DNA from: Channallabes apus
Taxonomy: Eukaryota; Chordata; Actinopteri; Siluriformes; Clariidae
Reading direction: 5' to 3'
DNA: 64,000 bases
NCBI GenBank assembly: GCA_030522415.1
Contig: CM060114.1
Location: 23,603,304 to 23,667,303, forward strand
Below are positions 1-11,339 of the stretch, one piece after another. The position numbers and the translations under genes were made by a program. Below the pieces are notes generated by a model. The model saw only the letters and a program-made list of their open reading frames with translations, was not told the DNA's origin and searched no databases. Each line of letters starts with the position of its first letter. Position 1 is the first letter of the stretch.

Positions 1-2700
1 TCAGGATATTTCTATAAGCACGAGCCCCGTCTAATTGGTCGCGGTGGTGGTGTCGCCACTATCTACAATGATGTACTCACTGTTACCCAGAAAATAAGGC
101 CCAGGTTTAATTCATTTGAAGTGCTTATCATTAATGTTGCACTAAATGAAATACGTAATAAACCCTTGCTATATTTTACCCTGGCCACCGTGTACAGACC
201 CCCGGGGCCATATGGCGATTTTCTTAAAGAATTTGGACATCTGCTATCAGACTTATTGGTTAACTCTGACAAAGTATTGATAGTAGGAGACTTTAACATT
301 CATGTAGATGATGCTAACGACGCTTTAGCACTCCCATTTATGGATTTATTAAATTCCTTTGGGGTTAAGCAAAATATAATTGGAGCAACTCACCGCTTTA
401 ATCATACGCTAGATTTAATTATATCCCATGGTATAGATGTCTCTAATATAGAGATCATACCTCAAAGTGATGATATCACAGATCATCACCTCCTGACATA
501 TACTCTACCCGTAGAACAGATTAGCTGTGTCTCCCCACGTTATCAATCTGTTAGAAATATGAATCCCACCACTAAAGACAGATTCACAAGTAATCTGCCG
601 GATCTGTCCCAATTTCTTATTAGACCCCTAAATGCAGATGATCTAGATGAAGTGACTAGCAGCATGGGCACTATTTTTACCAGTACATTAGACACTGTTG
701 CTCCCATCAGATTAAAAAAAGTCAGAGATAAAACATTGGCACCGTGGTACAACAGTCTTACTCGCACCCTAAAGAGAGCAACCCGTAACCTCGAGCGAAA
801 ATGGAGGAAAACTAAATTAGAAGTCTTTCGAATTGCATATAAAGACAGTATGTGCAGCTATAGACAGGCTCTAAAAACTGCTAGGACCGAGCATCTTAGC
901 CAACTGATAGCAAGAAACCAAAACAATCCCAGGTTCTTATTTAGTACAGTGGCTCGCCTAACAAAACCTAAGATGCCCGCAGAGAGTATCCCATCACAGT
1001 TTAGAAGTGAAGACTTTATGGACTTCTTTAATGAAAAAATCAATAATATCAGGAAGAAAATAATGGAGGTTCAACCTCTAATAGTATCTCACGATCCAGT
1101 TCAGCCTATAGCTTCACATTTAGATTTTCACTGCTTTACAGGTATAGGACAGGAAGAGCTGTATAAACTCATCACCTCGGCTAAATCAACAACGTGCCTG
1201 TTAGACCCAATCCCAACCAGATTTTTAAAAGAAGTGATGCTTACGGTTGGAGAGCCACTCCTAAACATTATTAATTCTTCATTACATCTAGGTCACGTCC
1301 CTAAACCTTTCAAGTTAGCAGTTATTAAGCCGCTTCTTAAAAAATCTAATTTGGACGCGAATGAAATAAAAAATTACAGACCGATTTCAAACCTCCCGTT
1401 CATATCAAAAATACTAGAAAAAGTAGTATCAGCTCAAATTTGCACATTCTTGCAGGATAACAACATCCTTGAAGAATTTCAGTCAGGTTTCAGGCCCCAT
1501 CATAGCACAGAAACTGCACTAGTTAAGATTACAAATGACTTGTTTTTAGCTTCAGACCAAGGCTGCATCTCATTGCTAGTCCTGCTTGATCTTAGTGCTG
1601 CATTCGACACTATAGATCATAATATTCTCATAGATCGCTTACAAAATTATATAGGTATTCAGGGACAGGCATTAAAATGGTTTAGATCTTACCTGTCTGA
1701 TCGCTACCATTTTGTAGATCTAAATGGAGAACCGTCTGGTATAATGCCAGTGAAATATGGGGTCCCACAAGGGTCAGTTTTAGGACCTCTGTTGTTCTCA
1801 ATATACATGCTTCCCTTGGGTAACATCATTAGAAGACATGGGATTAGTTTCCATTGTTATGCTGATGATACCCAATTATATATCTCAACTAAACCAGACG
1901 AAATACCTAAGCTGTCTAGATTAACTGAGTGTGTCCAGGACATAAAAGATTGGATGACCAATAACTTTCTTTTATTAAATTCAGATAAGACAGAGATATT
2001 ACTTATTGGCCCAAAAACCAGCACACAACAGCTTTCACAATTCAGCTTGCGCTTAGAAGGATGTACTGTTATTACCAGCTCAGCAGTAAAAGATCTGGGA
2101 GTAATATTAGACAGTAACTTGTCTTTTGAAAATCACATTTCAAATATCACAAAAACAGCCTTTTTCCATCTTCGAAATATTGCTAAACTTAGGAACATCT
2201 TATCCGTATCTGATGCAGAAAAACTAGTTCATGCATTCATGACCTCCAGACTGGACTATTGTAATGCATTACTAGGTGGTTGTCCTGCATCCTCAATAAA
2301 CAAGCTTCAGTTAATCCAAAATGCAGCTGCCAGGGTTCTCACTAGATCCAGAAAATATGATCATATAACCCCAATATTATCATCCCTGCACTGGCTACCT
2401 GTTCAGTTTAGAATAAATTACAAAATAGTATTACTTACATACAAGGCCTTAAATGGTTTAGCTCCCACATACCTAACCAGTCTTCTGATACGCTACAATC
2501 CACCACGCGCCTTAAGATCACAAAACTCCGGACTTCTGGTAGTTCCCAGAATTTCAAAATCTACAAAAGGGGGTAGGGCTTTTTCATATTTAGCTCCAAA
2601 GCTTTGGAATAGCCTTCCAGACAGTGTTCGGGGAGCAGACACGGTTTCTCAGTTCAAAAGTAGACTCAAGACACATCTTTTTAATCTGGCATACACATAA
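1..2700 (+). CDS. L2 LINE ORF2: AP endonuclease and reverse transcriptase, N-terminus outside the window
   Basis: The frame is open from base 1 to the TAA at 2698-2700, about 899 codons; a GTG at 121 is not a real start. The APE endonuclease shows GRGGGVA near base 45, YRPPGPY near base 195, the catalytic-type GDFNIH near base 288 and DITDHHLL near base 475. The reverse transcriptase shows [12 protein letters not shown] near 1590, [17 protein letters not shown] near 1760 and the catalytic YADD at 1858-1869. The C-terminus ends in the L2-typical NSLPDSVR and [10 protein letters not shown] blocks. The product would nick target DNA and copy its own RNA at the nick. No frameshift or stop is visible, so this copy may have been recently active. 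Only the upstream part of ORF2 and ORF1 are missing. Confidence 0.92.
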   Translation, partial: SGYFYKHEPRLIGRGGGVATIYNDVLTVTQKIRPRFNSFEVLIINVALNEIRNKPLLYFTLATVYRPPGPYGDFLKEFGHLLSDLLVNSDKVLIVGDFNIHVDDANDALALPFMDLLNSFGVKQNIIGATHRFNHTLDLIISHGIDVSNIEIIPQSDDITDHHLLTYTLPVEQISCVSPRYQSVRNMNPTTKDRFTSNLPDLSQFLIRPLNADDLDEVTSSMGTIFTSTLDTVAPIRLKKVRDKTLAPWYNSLTRTLKRATRNLERKWRKTKLEVFRIAYKDSMCSYRQALKTARTEHLSQLIARNQNNPRFLFSTVARLTKPKMPAESIPSQFRSEDFMDFFNEKINNIRKKIMEVQPLIVSHDPVQPIASHLDFHCFTGIGQEELYKLITSAKSTTCLLDPIPTRFLKEVMLTVGEPLLNIINSSLHLGHVPKPFKLAVIKPLLKKSNLDANEIKNYRPISNLPFISKILEKVVSAQICTFLQDNNILEEFQSGFRPHHSTETALVKITNDLFLASDQGCISLLVLLDLSAAFDTIDHNILIDRLQNYIGIQGQALKWFRSYLSDRYHFVDLNGEPSGIMPVKYGVPQGSVLGPLLFSIYMLPLGNIIRRHGISFHCYADDTQLYISTKPDEIPKLSRLTECVQDIKDWMTNNFLLLNSDKTEILLIGPKTSTQQLSQFSLRLEGCTVITSSAVKDLGVILDSNLSFENHISNITKTAFFHLRNIAKLRNILSVSDAEKLVHAFMTSRLDYCNALLGGCPASSINKLQLIQNAAARVLTRSRKYDHITPILSSLHWLPVQFRINYKIVLLTYKALNGLAPTYLTSLLIRYNPPRALRSQNSGLLVVPRISKSTKGGRAFSYLAPKLWNSLPDSVRGADTVSQFKSRLKTHLFNLAYT

Positions 2701-3467
2701 CTCATCCCAGTACTCATACTCCAGTACACCTATACCGAATGGCAACTACGCTAATTCTCCCCATCTGTTCTGTATTTCTCTACCCATCCCGAGGCATCGG
2801 GAGATTTTGCCAGCTTCAGTAGACAAAGGCTGACCCTGCGAGGTTCCTGAGGCATCCAGAGAAGGACCAGCTCCAGCTGGATTCAGCTTTATGATGGTTG
2901 GAGCTACACATGCTGCTCCTGTGCTTCCAGTGATCCAGACCTCATCTGCCCTCTGCACCTACTGACTCGTCCCTATGCTGAACTGGTCTTCATGTCAATT
3001 TAAATAATTTCTGTCATATTGAATTTTCACCTGCACAACACACAAGATGTTATATTTCTATCTGTTATCGCCCAAATGAGGATGGGTTCCCTGTTGAGTC
3101 TGGTTCCTCTCAAGGTTTCTTCCTATTGCCATCTCAGGGAGTTTTTCCTTGCCACCGTCGCCGTCACCCTTGGCTTGCTCATCAGAGAAATTTCATTCAT
3201 TCGTCTCATTATTATCTGCACATTTTTCTCACACATCCACACTTCCAATTATTTTCTTTTCTATAATTATTATTATTATTTGTTTTTATTTATTTATTTT
3301 CTATTATAATTTTATTTATTTATTTTTTATTTTATATATAATTATTCTATATACAGTTTTTTTTTTTTTTTTTTTTTTAATTTCTTTAATTTTTGTGAAG
3401 CTGCTTTGAGACAATGACCATTGTTATAAGCGCTATATAAATAAAATTGAATTGAATTGAATTGAAT
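1..3467 (+). mobile_element. L2-type non-LTR retrotransposon (family A), 5' end cut by the window
   Basis: LINE body with an open ORF2 (1-2700), a roughly 770-bp 3' UTR and a terminal tail of TTGAA units at 3448-3467. The 3' UTR ends with the CTGCTTTGAGACAATGACCA block that the family B copies carry in related form. A second copy of the 3' end lies at 63261-64000 in the same orientation, about 98% alike by eye. The long T run at 3358-3379 and the AT-rich stretch at 3250-3350 are part of the element, because the second copy has the same composition. Confidence 0.9.
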
Positions 3468-3501
3468 AGTTTCATTTGGTTTTACGCGATTTCATGTATT
3501 A

Positions 3502-3543
3502 TTTGTGTGTGTCTGTGTGTGTACAGTGTGTGTGTGTGTGTGT
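3502..3543. repeat. GT dinucleotide microsatellite
   Basis: Imperfect (GT)n run, continued by GA/GC-rich sequence to about 3583. Confidence 0.9.
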
Positions 3544-4121
3544 GAGTGCGAGAGACAGCGTGAGAGCGCGTGCGCGAGAGAGGGCTTTCATGCTGATTTA
3601 TCCAAGGTTACTAAAACCTGGCTTACTACCTATAAAAAATATTTCAATTTAACTCATGGGTCTCAATCACAGATGACACGACAAATTATATACTCTGAAA
3701 CGTTCATTTGAACATTTAAAAATATATACAAAAACATGAATACTAATGTTATCATGGTGTAAATTATTAACATTAGGTTAGGTCCTGCCCTTAATTAATT
3801 CATATTATAATTACTTTTACATAGTATAGTTACTGGACTGACATGACCAAAACTAGCTATTTCATTTAGCCTTTCTAAAATCAACCCATATATCATTTAT
3901 AATCAGAAAACATAAAACATATTATGATCTGTTCAACAGCCCATCTGTTTTAATTTAGTTTGTATTTTTTATTATTCATAAGACAACCTTTCAGTTTTGT
4001 AAATATTTTAGTTATAGTGTGTTAAGTCTCACTTTAGGTTAAAAGTTTTTGAGAATTTGACCATCAAGCTTAGATAAATGTTATGTCATTGATTGATAAA
4101 ATCTGGATTAAGGATATTATA

Positions 4122-4190
<69 letters not shown>
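4122..4190. repeat. AT dinucleotide microsatellite
   Basis: About 34 uninterrupted AT units, followed by a T tract to 4203. Confidence 0.95.
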
Positions 4191-4198
<8 letters not shown>

Positions 4199-4204
4199 TT
4201 TTAG

Positions 4205-4262
4205 TTTCCCCCTGAGGGATTGCCACCTTATTGTGGTCTGGGGGTTTGCGTGCCTCAACACA
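4205..4262 (+). mobile_element. Short fragment of a Rex3/RTE-type 5' UTR
   Basis: The stretch with GCCACCTTATTGTGGTC followed by GGGTTTGCGTG matches, in opposite orientation, the 5' leader of the Rex3 element near 29970-30020 (CCACCTTATCGTGGTGG and GTTTGCGTG). No coding part follows. It is probably a relic bordered by the adjacent AT microsatellite. Confidence 0.5.
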
Positions 4263-5647
4263 ATTCAGCAAATACAATACTGTTACTATACAGTAAGGCC
4301 AGGTAAAAACAGTGCTCGAACATGATGCCCCCCTCCCCCCACCCCGTGTTGTCTGGTCTAGAACAGCCCTGCCTCTGACTGTCTTTTGTCTTGTAAATGA
4401 GTATTCTCACTCACCTTCCAATCACCCCAGCGCACACACTCTGTTTGTACTGTAAACTGTACTGTAACTGTGTTTGCTAGGGCACTTGGTTATACACAGT
4501 ACTTTAATGTATGGAACACTTACTTAACTTACTGGTTTGGTTTAAACATCGCTTATTACCTTATTCAGCAAAATAAATTAATTATTAACGTATTGAAGTA
4601 TTTTAGTTAAGGACAAAAACTGTGCTTGTGTTTAGAACTGCTGAACAGCCGAAAAAAACACACACACCCATCCCCCCACCAAAAACACACACGCACACAC
4701 AGAGCAATTAACACCATGTCCTACTCAGGAGTGGAAGGTGAGAAACCTCAATGGAGAATACTAAGTTTGTCGTTGCTCTTTTGGAGTTCTTAAAACCCAA
4801 AACATTTATTTATACTGAGAAAAAATTATTATGGGTCACAATCACAAATACATATAATTAAGTGTTTAACTGGTTTCATTTGTTTCTATGATCAATAATT
4901 ATTATTATGATTTTCAGCCCAACTCTTTGACTATTTAAAACAAAGTTGTGTCCCATTTTTTGCCCATTGAAGTTGTTGGTTCAACTAAACAATTTTTAAA
5001 TACCCAAACAATCCCCCAAAATTAAAACACGCAAAACATCACTTTAACAATTCAATTTATTCTTCCAAAACTAGTCAAAGTTAAAACAGTAATTTATATA
5101 AAACAGATGAATACATGTTGTCTTTTTGCTTAAAGTTCATTAAACAACCCGGATACACCAGCTGCTTATAAGTCTCTATCTATAGTCCTTTTACATTAAA
5201 ATATTAATTTTTCAAATATCAAAACTATTACATATTTGTTATTAATAATGTTATTACTTAACAGTTTAAGTCTTTGTTTCCCCCAAAGTACTGTATCAGA
5301 CATTTTGCAGTACTATGTTCAGAATATACAGTAGACCTGATCAAACATCATTCTAAAGCTGTCGGACTATGACGTCATCCCTCCTACAGCTCCCTCAACA
5401 GCTTGTTCAGGCTCCTCCAGTCCTGTAGCTCCAAAAGTCCAGCCGTCAGCCGTCTGACCCCCCCAATCCTCCACAGCGGAGCTCTGCTTAAAGACAACAG
5501 GAGAATTTAGTCAAGACAAAGACAAATAAACTTTACAGAACATATAGTTCTAATAAAAATAAAATATATTAATAAACCTATTTACCACAGAGTGTGTAAA
5601 GTACTGTTTTGGGGATTCTGTAATGTAAATAAACTGCCTGTGCTAAT

Positions 5648-5728
5648 GTTAACCAGTGAACAGTGTTAGTGTTAACCAGTGAACAGTGTTAGTGTTAACC
5701 AGTGAACAGTGTTAGTGTTAACCAGTGA
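5648..5728. repeat. 23-bp tandem repeat, about 3.5 copies
   Basis: Unit GTTAACCAGTGAACAGTGTTAGT begins at 5648, 5671 and 5694, with a partial fourth copy from 5717. Copies are identical as read, so the array is recent or homogenised. It lies in the putative intron of the candidate minus-strand unit. Confidence 0.95.
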
Positions 5729-5864
5729 CTGTCTGCATTATCGTCTGAATTAAATTAACCGGGAATTTACTTAATGCGCTTCTCATACAAATAAGTTAAG
5801 CGATATAACACTCGTATATGAGCATTAGTTCATCCCTGAAGCCAAACTATAACTTACTGAAGCC

Positions 5865-5914
5865 CCTCACACACACACACACACACACACACACTCCTCC
5901 TCCTCCTCCTCCTC
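5865..5914. repeat. CA then CTC microsatellites
   Basis: (CA)n at about 5865-5894 is directly followed by CTCCTC repeats to 5914. Confidence 0.9.
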
Positions 5915-6545
5915 CACTGATAAACACTTCAGTGTTGTTATTCAGCTCGTTAACTAAGCGCTCGCGCTACCGCGGAAAGTCCCGGACAAAGTGTATAAAA
6001 TATAAACCGGGTTATGAGCGTTACTAGCTCCTGTACAGCTCCCCTCAGTCTGTGTCCCTCATCAACTGCATCACATTATATTACAGTCACAGAAATAACC
6101 TGCAGATTAACTCTTAACCAGAGAATAAATAAGCGCTGAATTTATCCAGACAACACGCGGTGAGATTCTCTCAGTATTTACAGAGAACACAAACACTCTT
6201 CATCGGGTAGTGCAGCTCTTGTAATAGGGACATTAATAGTATTGTCGAAGCTTGAGCATGTTTTTGAGTTAAAGTGGAGTGACATTGTGAGTGTGTGACA
6301 CTGACAGTAAGCTGTAATATTAACTCCAGACTTGGTAAACAGAACATTAAGTTCTCTAAAGTCACATCTGACCGCTGCTGGTGCTGCCAGTGATATTTAA
6401 AACGGCCAATAAAAAACTAAACTGGGAAATAAACTGTAAACTACCCCAAACACATTTTATAAAATAAAACATCACTTACCACGAATAGTCCGTTAAGCCG
6501 CCATCTTCATCTCTGTAGTTTGGCAGCGTCAGTTCGGCGGGGGTG

Positions 6546-6811
6546 GAGGCGGGTTGTTAAAATCACGTGATTGCAACTCAGCGCAGCTGGCTTGTTTTAA
6601 CGTGTTCTTGAGAACGAAGCGCCATCTAGTGGTGGCACCAGGTAAATGAATAAATTGGGCTTGAATGGGCGTGTTTACTGTGAAATCTTGACACGCCTTT
6701 CGGCCAGAAAAGGGAGGGGGGATTACGGCGTGCAAAGGCCATTCACACGCCATTCACATTTCAGCCACACTGTCGCGGCTATTTGGCGTGGCTCCCAGTG
6801 TACATTCATAG
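6546..6811. other. Intergenic interval with promoter-like E-box
   Basis: Holds the TCACGTGA palindrome near 6573 and no convincing ORF. Its right edge is the 8-bp target duplication ATTCATAG (6804-6811) of the next element. Confidence 0.4.
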
Positions 6812-6966
6812 TAGGGTTGTTCCGATTCCGATACTGGTATCGGAAATGCCACCGATACGACAAAAAAATCTGGCATCGGAATCGGCGAGTATTTGAGTCG
6901 ACGTACCGATCCGATACCATTTTCCTAAACATAACCTATTTATGCTAGCTTAGCTTACTTACAGAG

Positions 6967-7467
6967 TGTCACGGCATGCGCCTGTGATGGGCATGTGTCC
7001 AAATTGATATCGCTCCTCGCTCACTAGTTAGGCGGCCTCCCCCCTCTTTAGGTATGTGAAGGAGCAGGGCAGCAGAATCAGGCAACGGCCTATGAGCTAT
7101 CGCCGCTAATGATCCCAGCGCTATAAAACACAGCGGGGAGTGTAGCTCGGGGTCTGACTGTTGGGAAGTTGGATTTTATGAGAGACAGTGGCACAAGTGT
7201 GATGCGCCCCAGAGACTTTAAAAAGGGGGGAGCCTTTGATCTCCGCGAGATGAGCGCATGAACGAGCTGCGCGAGCTCCCGCAGCACCTTCACTTCCGCG
7301 TAGAGCCCGCCTTCGCATCCCTGCCGCTGAAGTGGAAAAGGCCGCAGAGAGCCTTTAACCCTTTCCTTACCCTTTTTTCTAAATAAATTACCCTTTTTCT
7401 TCTAAGACCTCGCCTCGTGTCCGTGTTTCATGGTGTCGCCCGTGCACTTAGGGCCGAACCCGTTACA
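6967..7467 (+). mobile_element. Putative solo LTR inside the hAT element
   Basis: Begins TGTCACGG and ends CCGTTACA (TG..CA), 501 bp. Flanks are CAGAG (6962-6966) and CAGGG (7468-7472), a 5-bp target duplication with one mismatch. The interior has a TATA-like CTATAAAAC near 7121 and an AATAAA near 7381 in plus orientation, the order expected of a retroelement LTR. Family not identified; short ORFs inside it are not convincing. Confidence 0.6.
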
Positions 7468-7505
7468 CAGGGCTAGTAGTATTTTACTTAAAAAAAAAAG
7501 AAATG

Positions 7506-7566
<61 letters not shown>

Positions 7567-7600
7567 GTACACACACACACACACACACACACACACTGTA
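7506..7600. repeat. TC / TA / CA compound microsatellite
   Basis: (TC)n from 7507, (TA)n to about 7563, then (CA)n at about 7571-7596, all inside the hAT element. Confidence 0.95.
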
Positions 7601-7889
7601 CAGATACACACCCACGTATCGGATCAGTACTCGGTATCGGAAGTATCGGAATCGTTATCGGGAGGGAAAAAAATGGTATTGGAATATCTCTAATTCATAG
7701 TCTGGATGTTTATGCTACTCCGGGCTCACGTGTCCCCGAGGTCGCTGCCCAAGCAGAGTTCTGAGACGTTCTCGGCCTTGTGCGCACACGCTACACAACC
7801 TTGGGGTCCAGACACTTGCAGTGCGGCAGCGTTGGTATTCTCGTTCCCATAGTGTTTTCACGCAGCATCGAGTGGAGCCTTTGAAAGGG

Positions 7890-8210
7890 GTCTCGGGTTA
7901 CTTTGCTGTAACCCTGTTCCCTGAAAAGGCGGGAATGAGATGCTGCGTCCCAATGCCGCACTGCCTACGTGACCGGATGTCCGTTCAGACAAATAATGTG
8001 AGGAGTGTTTCCGGTTTACTCCTTTTATAACCTCCAGATGCGTCTAATCATGACGTCACCTGACCGAGGTTATATAAGCCAAAATTTGGCGTGTTTGATA
8101 CACACATGCTTCATAACCGGCAACATGACAAGATGTTCCCATAGTGTTTTCGCGCAGCATCTCATTCCCGTCTTTTCAGGGAACAGGGTTACAGCAAAGT
8201 AACCCGAGAC
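7890..8210. mobile_element. Foldback / MITE-like element with 58-bp inverted arms
   Basis: The arm 7890-7947 (starts GTCTCGGGTTACTTTGCTGT) is the reverse complement of 8153-8210 with one internal mismatch. The 205-bp spacer has no ORF of note. A second copy of the internal motif CCCATAGTGTTTTC lies just outside the left arm at about 7847, so the structure may be a rearranged or dimeric element. No clear target duplication was found. Confidence 0.75.
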
Positions 8211-8706
8211 GTTTTATTAACACAACCTCATACCGACTGCAAATTCACTTATACTGTACCTAGTTTAGCCATAAAATATTTAAACATTTAATAGTTTTGC
8301 AGCTTAATTACCATTGATTTGCTAGGATCACATCAATCAGATCATGTTTTGTTTAGTTTTTTTTTCCCAAAAAGGAGACTTTTTCTTTTACCTAATTAAA
8401 AGACAAACAAAAGGGCTGTGTAAACCTTGAATAGATTATAACCCATGAATAGATAAAATAAGTAATTGAATTAATAAAAACAATTATTATAAGCTAGGGG
8501 AGACCTAGGGGAGGCTGCTGCTGCTGCTCTAATCCATCATTTATCTGATCACATAATTAATTGATTACGAATATCTCTTAGAGGAAAATGTAATTCCTCC
8601 ATATGTATATATGTTTTATGCAGGGGTTTCACTAGGCAAGAGTAGCATGGTTTTCCCGATTTGTATTTATGTTTCTCCATGCCTTTTTTTTGTGCAAACT
8701 TCACTG

Positions 8707-8738
<32 letters not shown>

Positions 8739-8962
8739 ACATGACTTTTGTCCTTGACTTTAGTTGCAAGTATGCACTTCACTGCTGTTTTGTGTTAATT
8801 ATTCCACCTGTTCCTTGTCACTTTCTGATTATTTGTTCTATTTACAGGCTGTGTTTCAGTTTAGTTTCATCGCTGTTGTACTTGTTGTTCTCCTTTTTTC
8901 CTCTCCCTGATGTGTTTTGCTTCTTGTCTCTGTTATCTTGTGTTACCTTTAGCCGTAGCCAT
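8211..8962. other. Non-coding interval with GT microsatellite
   Basis: No gene seen. Contains a (GT)n run at 8709-8738 and a short GCT run near 8515-8527. The L2-B fragment begins abruptly at about 8963. Confidence 0.6.
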
Positions 8963-8975
8963 AGTACTGCTTTTT

Positions 8976-9861
8976 TCCCTTTACATACTACCTCTGGGCA
9001 ACATAATCCGTAAGGATGGTATTAGTTTTCATTGTTATGCTAATGACACAGTTATATGTCTCAGCAAAACCAGCTTACTAAAGTTGAGCAATGTGTGCAG
9101 GACATAAGAAATTGGATGCTAATTAACTTCCTTCTGCTTAATCCGGATGAGACAGAAGTTCTAGTCATAGGACCGCATACAGCTAGGAGTAAAATTTTAG
9201 ATCACACTGTAACTTTAGATGGCCTTTCTGTTCCATAAAGTGCAACAGTAAAAGACCTCGGCGTGATTATAGATTCCAGCCTTTCATTTGAAGCTCACGT
9301 AGATTAATATTACCAGGATAGCATTCTTTCACCTCAGAAATATTGCCAAGATAAGAAATATATTGTCACTAAATGATGCAGAAAAACTAGTTCATGCTTT
9401 TACCACCTCTTGGTTGGACTATTGTAATGCCTTACTGTCTGGTTGTTCAGCTAGGTGCATAAACAAGCTTCAGTTAGTTCAGAATGCAGCAGCGAGAGTC
9501 CTCACTAGAACGAGAAGATATGAGCACATCACCCCTATCTTATCTTCACTGCATTGGCTCCCTGTGAAATTTCGCATTGATTTTAAAATACTACTCTTGA
9601 CATATAAAGCATTAAATGGTCTCGCGACGCAGTATCTGAATGAACTGCTAGTGTCTTATGATCCGCCACGCCTACTTTGATCAAAGGATGCAGGCTGCTT
9701 GTCAGTCCCGCGTATTATGAAAACTACAGCTGGGGGCAGAGCTTTTTCTTCCAAAGCCCCAAAATTATGGAATAGTCTTCCAAATAGTGTTCGGGGTTCA
9801 GACACAGTCTCAGTGTTTAAGTCTAGGCTAAAAACCTATTTATTTAGCCAAGCATTTTTAT
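8976..9861 (+). pseudogene. L2-B reverse transcriptase C-terminal remnant
   Basis: Translated pieces carry [41 protein letters not shown] and, after a break, [22 protein letters not shown] and [18 protein letters not shown], matching the intact copy at 50559-51713 on the other strand. The second catalytic aspartate region is mutated (YADD to YAND), and stops and frameshifts interrupt the frame, so no active product is expected. Confidence 0.88.
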
Positions 9862-10126
9862 AAATAGATTTGCCTTAGGTAAAGGAGCAGATCTGGGGGA
9901 CTCATGGACGTAGAGTATTATGGTGAACTGGTATGTTTAGATGCTGTCTTCCTCGCTCTCATTTGATCACTCAGGTTTGTTGACGTCGAGGTGATTGTTT
10001 GCTTTACATCTCAGGGAGCCCTCATGTTTGTGTTTCCTTCTGGCTCTCCCTTTTAGTCATGCGGTCATAGTTAGTCCTGCCGGAGTCCCTGCTTGCATGC
10101 TACAGTAAATATACATTCACAGTATA

Positions 10127-10664
10127 TGTAGATGCTGACATTATTCCACTAGTTTTTGACGTGTATCTTTAATTTGAAGTTTCACTCACACAACAGACGT
10201 CCAATGATCGCTTTGTCTCTGCTATTTTATTTTCCAGCATCAAAGAATCAACACTTCATACAGTCGTCTTGAGTAAATCCACTGTAGTTACAACACCATT
10301 TGCTGTATCTTGTAAATTTCTGACTTTTACAACAACCTATTTGTTGTATCTTACTAAGGTCTTGGATTACGATTAGCTTACGGTCAAAAACTTGTTTCCG
10401 TAGCCTTCCGCATCTAAACAGAACTTTCTATCATACGATAGTCATGCAGATACATGTAATAGTGGAATGACATCACAGACCAACTTACGATTGTTAAAAT
10501 GCATGCTTAACTAACAAGTTCAAAGCTTATGGCTTATGTAATAAACTTAATGCTTAATGTTTAACCAACAGACATAACAGTCAATGCTTAAATGACGAAT
10601 AGAATAAGATCAAATAAAATAAACACAACAACAAATTCATAACAAATACGATATGGCTCTTACA
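10127..10664 (-). mobile_element. Solo LTR of a BEL/Pao element
   Basis: 538 bp, read on plus as TGTAGATGCTGACA...GGCTCTTACA, the reverse complement of the LTR at 60124-60648 that precedes a BEL-type gag. Flanked by a perfect 5-bp duplication GTATA (10122-10126 and 10665-10669). The L2-B copy at 43735 has the empty site. The solo state suggests LTR-LTR recombination. Confidence 0.88.
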
Positions 10665-11339
10665 GTATACATTATGTGACCGTGACCATACCTAACTCTT
10701 TCTCTCTCTCTGTCGAGCTACACATGTCGTTCCTGAGCTGCCAGTGATCCAGACTCCCTCTGCCCTCCAGACCTGTCTGACCCATCTTGGTGCCCCTTGG
10801 AGATCTTGGAGATCTCGTCACATGGATGCCCCGTGTGCCTCTTTGAGATGCGCCTGGTGTCTGGGGATGATTCTCTCTGCCTCGAGGCCGGTTCTGGCCT
10901 CGACTGGTGTTGGCAGCTGTTTCTCTGGGGACTTGACAGTTCGGTGGTTCAGGACTGGAACTTCTACCTGAGTCTCCAGTGGCTACCTGGACTCCATATT
11001 AACATCAATTAACATCAACTATTATAGCTGAACTGTTTGCCACCTAACACGCTGTATAAATGCAGATCATTTCCTGCTATCTGTTTCACCCAAATGATGA
11101 TGGGTTCCCTGTTGAGTCTGGTTCCTCTCAAGGTTTCTTCCTATTACCATCTCAGGGAGTTTTTCCTTGCCACTGTCGCCCACGGCTTGCTCACCAGGGA
11201 CAATCTGACCATTTTGATTCATACACATCCACATTCCATACAAACTTAAATAATTCTTTTGATTGTGTAAAGCTGCTTTGAGACAATGACAATTTTTAAG
11301 AGCGCTATACAAATAAAATTTATTTGAATAGTATTACAA

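Larger units (their letters stand above)
3468..4990. other. Non-coding, microsatellite-rich interval
   Basis: I see no gene here. The stretch holds a GT microsatellite (about 3502-3543) followed by GA/GC-rich sequence, a long AT microsatellite (about 4122-4190) ending in a T run, and a short LINE 5' UTR fragment at 4205-4262. The ORFs within it are low-complexity readings of the repeats. Confidence 0.6.
5045..6545 (-). other. Candidate two-exon transcription unit on the minus strand (unidentified)
   Basis: A possible first exon ends at 6480 with a strong splice donor (exon then GTAAGT on the minus strand, 6479-6474). It lies downstream of a palindromic E-box TCACGTGA near 6573. A possible acceptor (TTTAAGCAG) ends at 5484, and the sequence beyond it has a 36-codon open frame to a TAG at 5386-5384 (residues include GGVRRLT and LNKLLREL). 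A minus-strand AATAAA lies near 5050. The first exon has only a five-codon ATG frame (MKMAA then stop), so it would be 5' UTR or coding in another frame. I recognise no protein family. The region is richer in CpG than its flanks. Confidence 0.25.
6812..7692. mobile_element. Non-autonomous hAT transposon
   Basis: Flanked by a perfect 8-bp direct repeat ATTCATAG at 6804-6811 and 7693-7700, the target duplication length of hAT elements. The ends are inverted relatives: TAGGGTTGTTCCGAT on the left and TAGAGATATTCCAAT read inward from the right. Subterminal blocks with repeated CGATAC/ATCGG are inverted at both ends (6822-6920 and 7615-7680). There is no transposase ORF. About 500 bp of the middle is a later insertion (6967-7467), so the original was about 375 bp. 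Confidence 0.85.
8963..11329 (+). mobile_element. L2-type LINE (family B), 5'-truncated and degenerate
   Basis: Begins inside the reverse transcriptase just before the catalytic block and runs to the 3' terminus (GAGCGCTATACAAATAAA near 11310). Frames match the L2-B copies at 42329-43964 and 49531-51998. Coding is broken: YADD reads YAND near 9036, a stop lies near 9236 where the other copies read CCATCAAGTG, and there is a frameshift near 9305. The 3' UTR is split by a solo LTR (10127-10664). Confidence 0.9.

Noticed and set aside
3019..3409. ORFs of 86-96 codons after the first L2
   Set aside because: They read the AT-rich L2 3' UTR; the second L2-A copy shows the same sequence as non-coding.
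7090..7318. Overlapping minus-strand ORFs
   Set aside because: They lie inside the putative solo LTR and have no recognisable motif.
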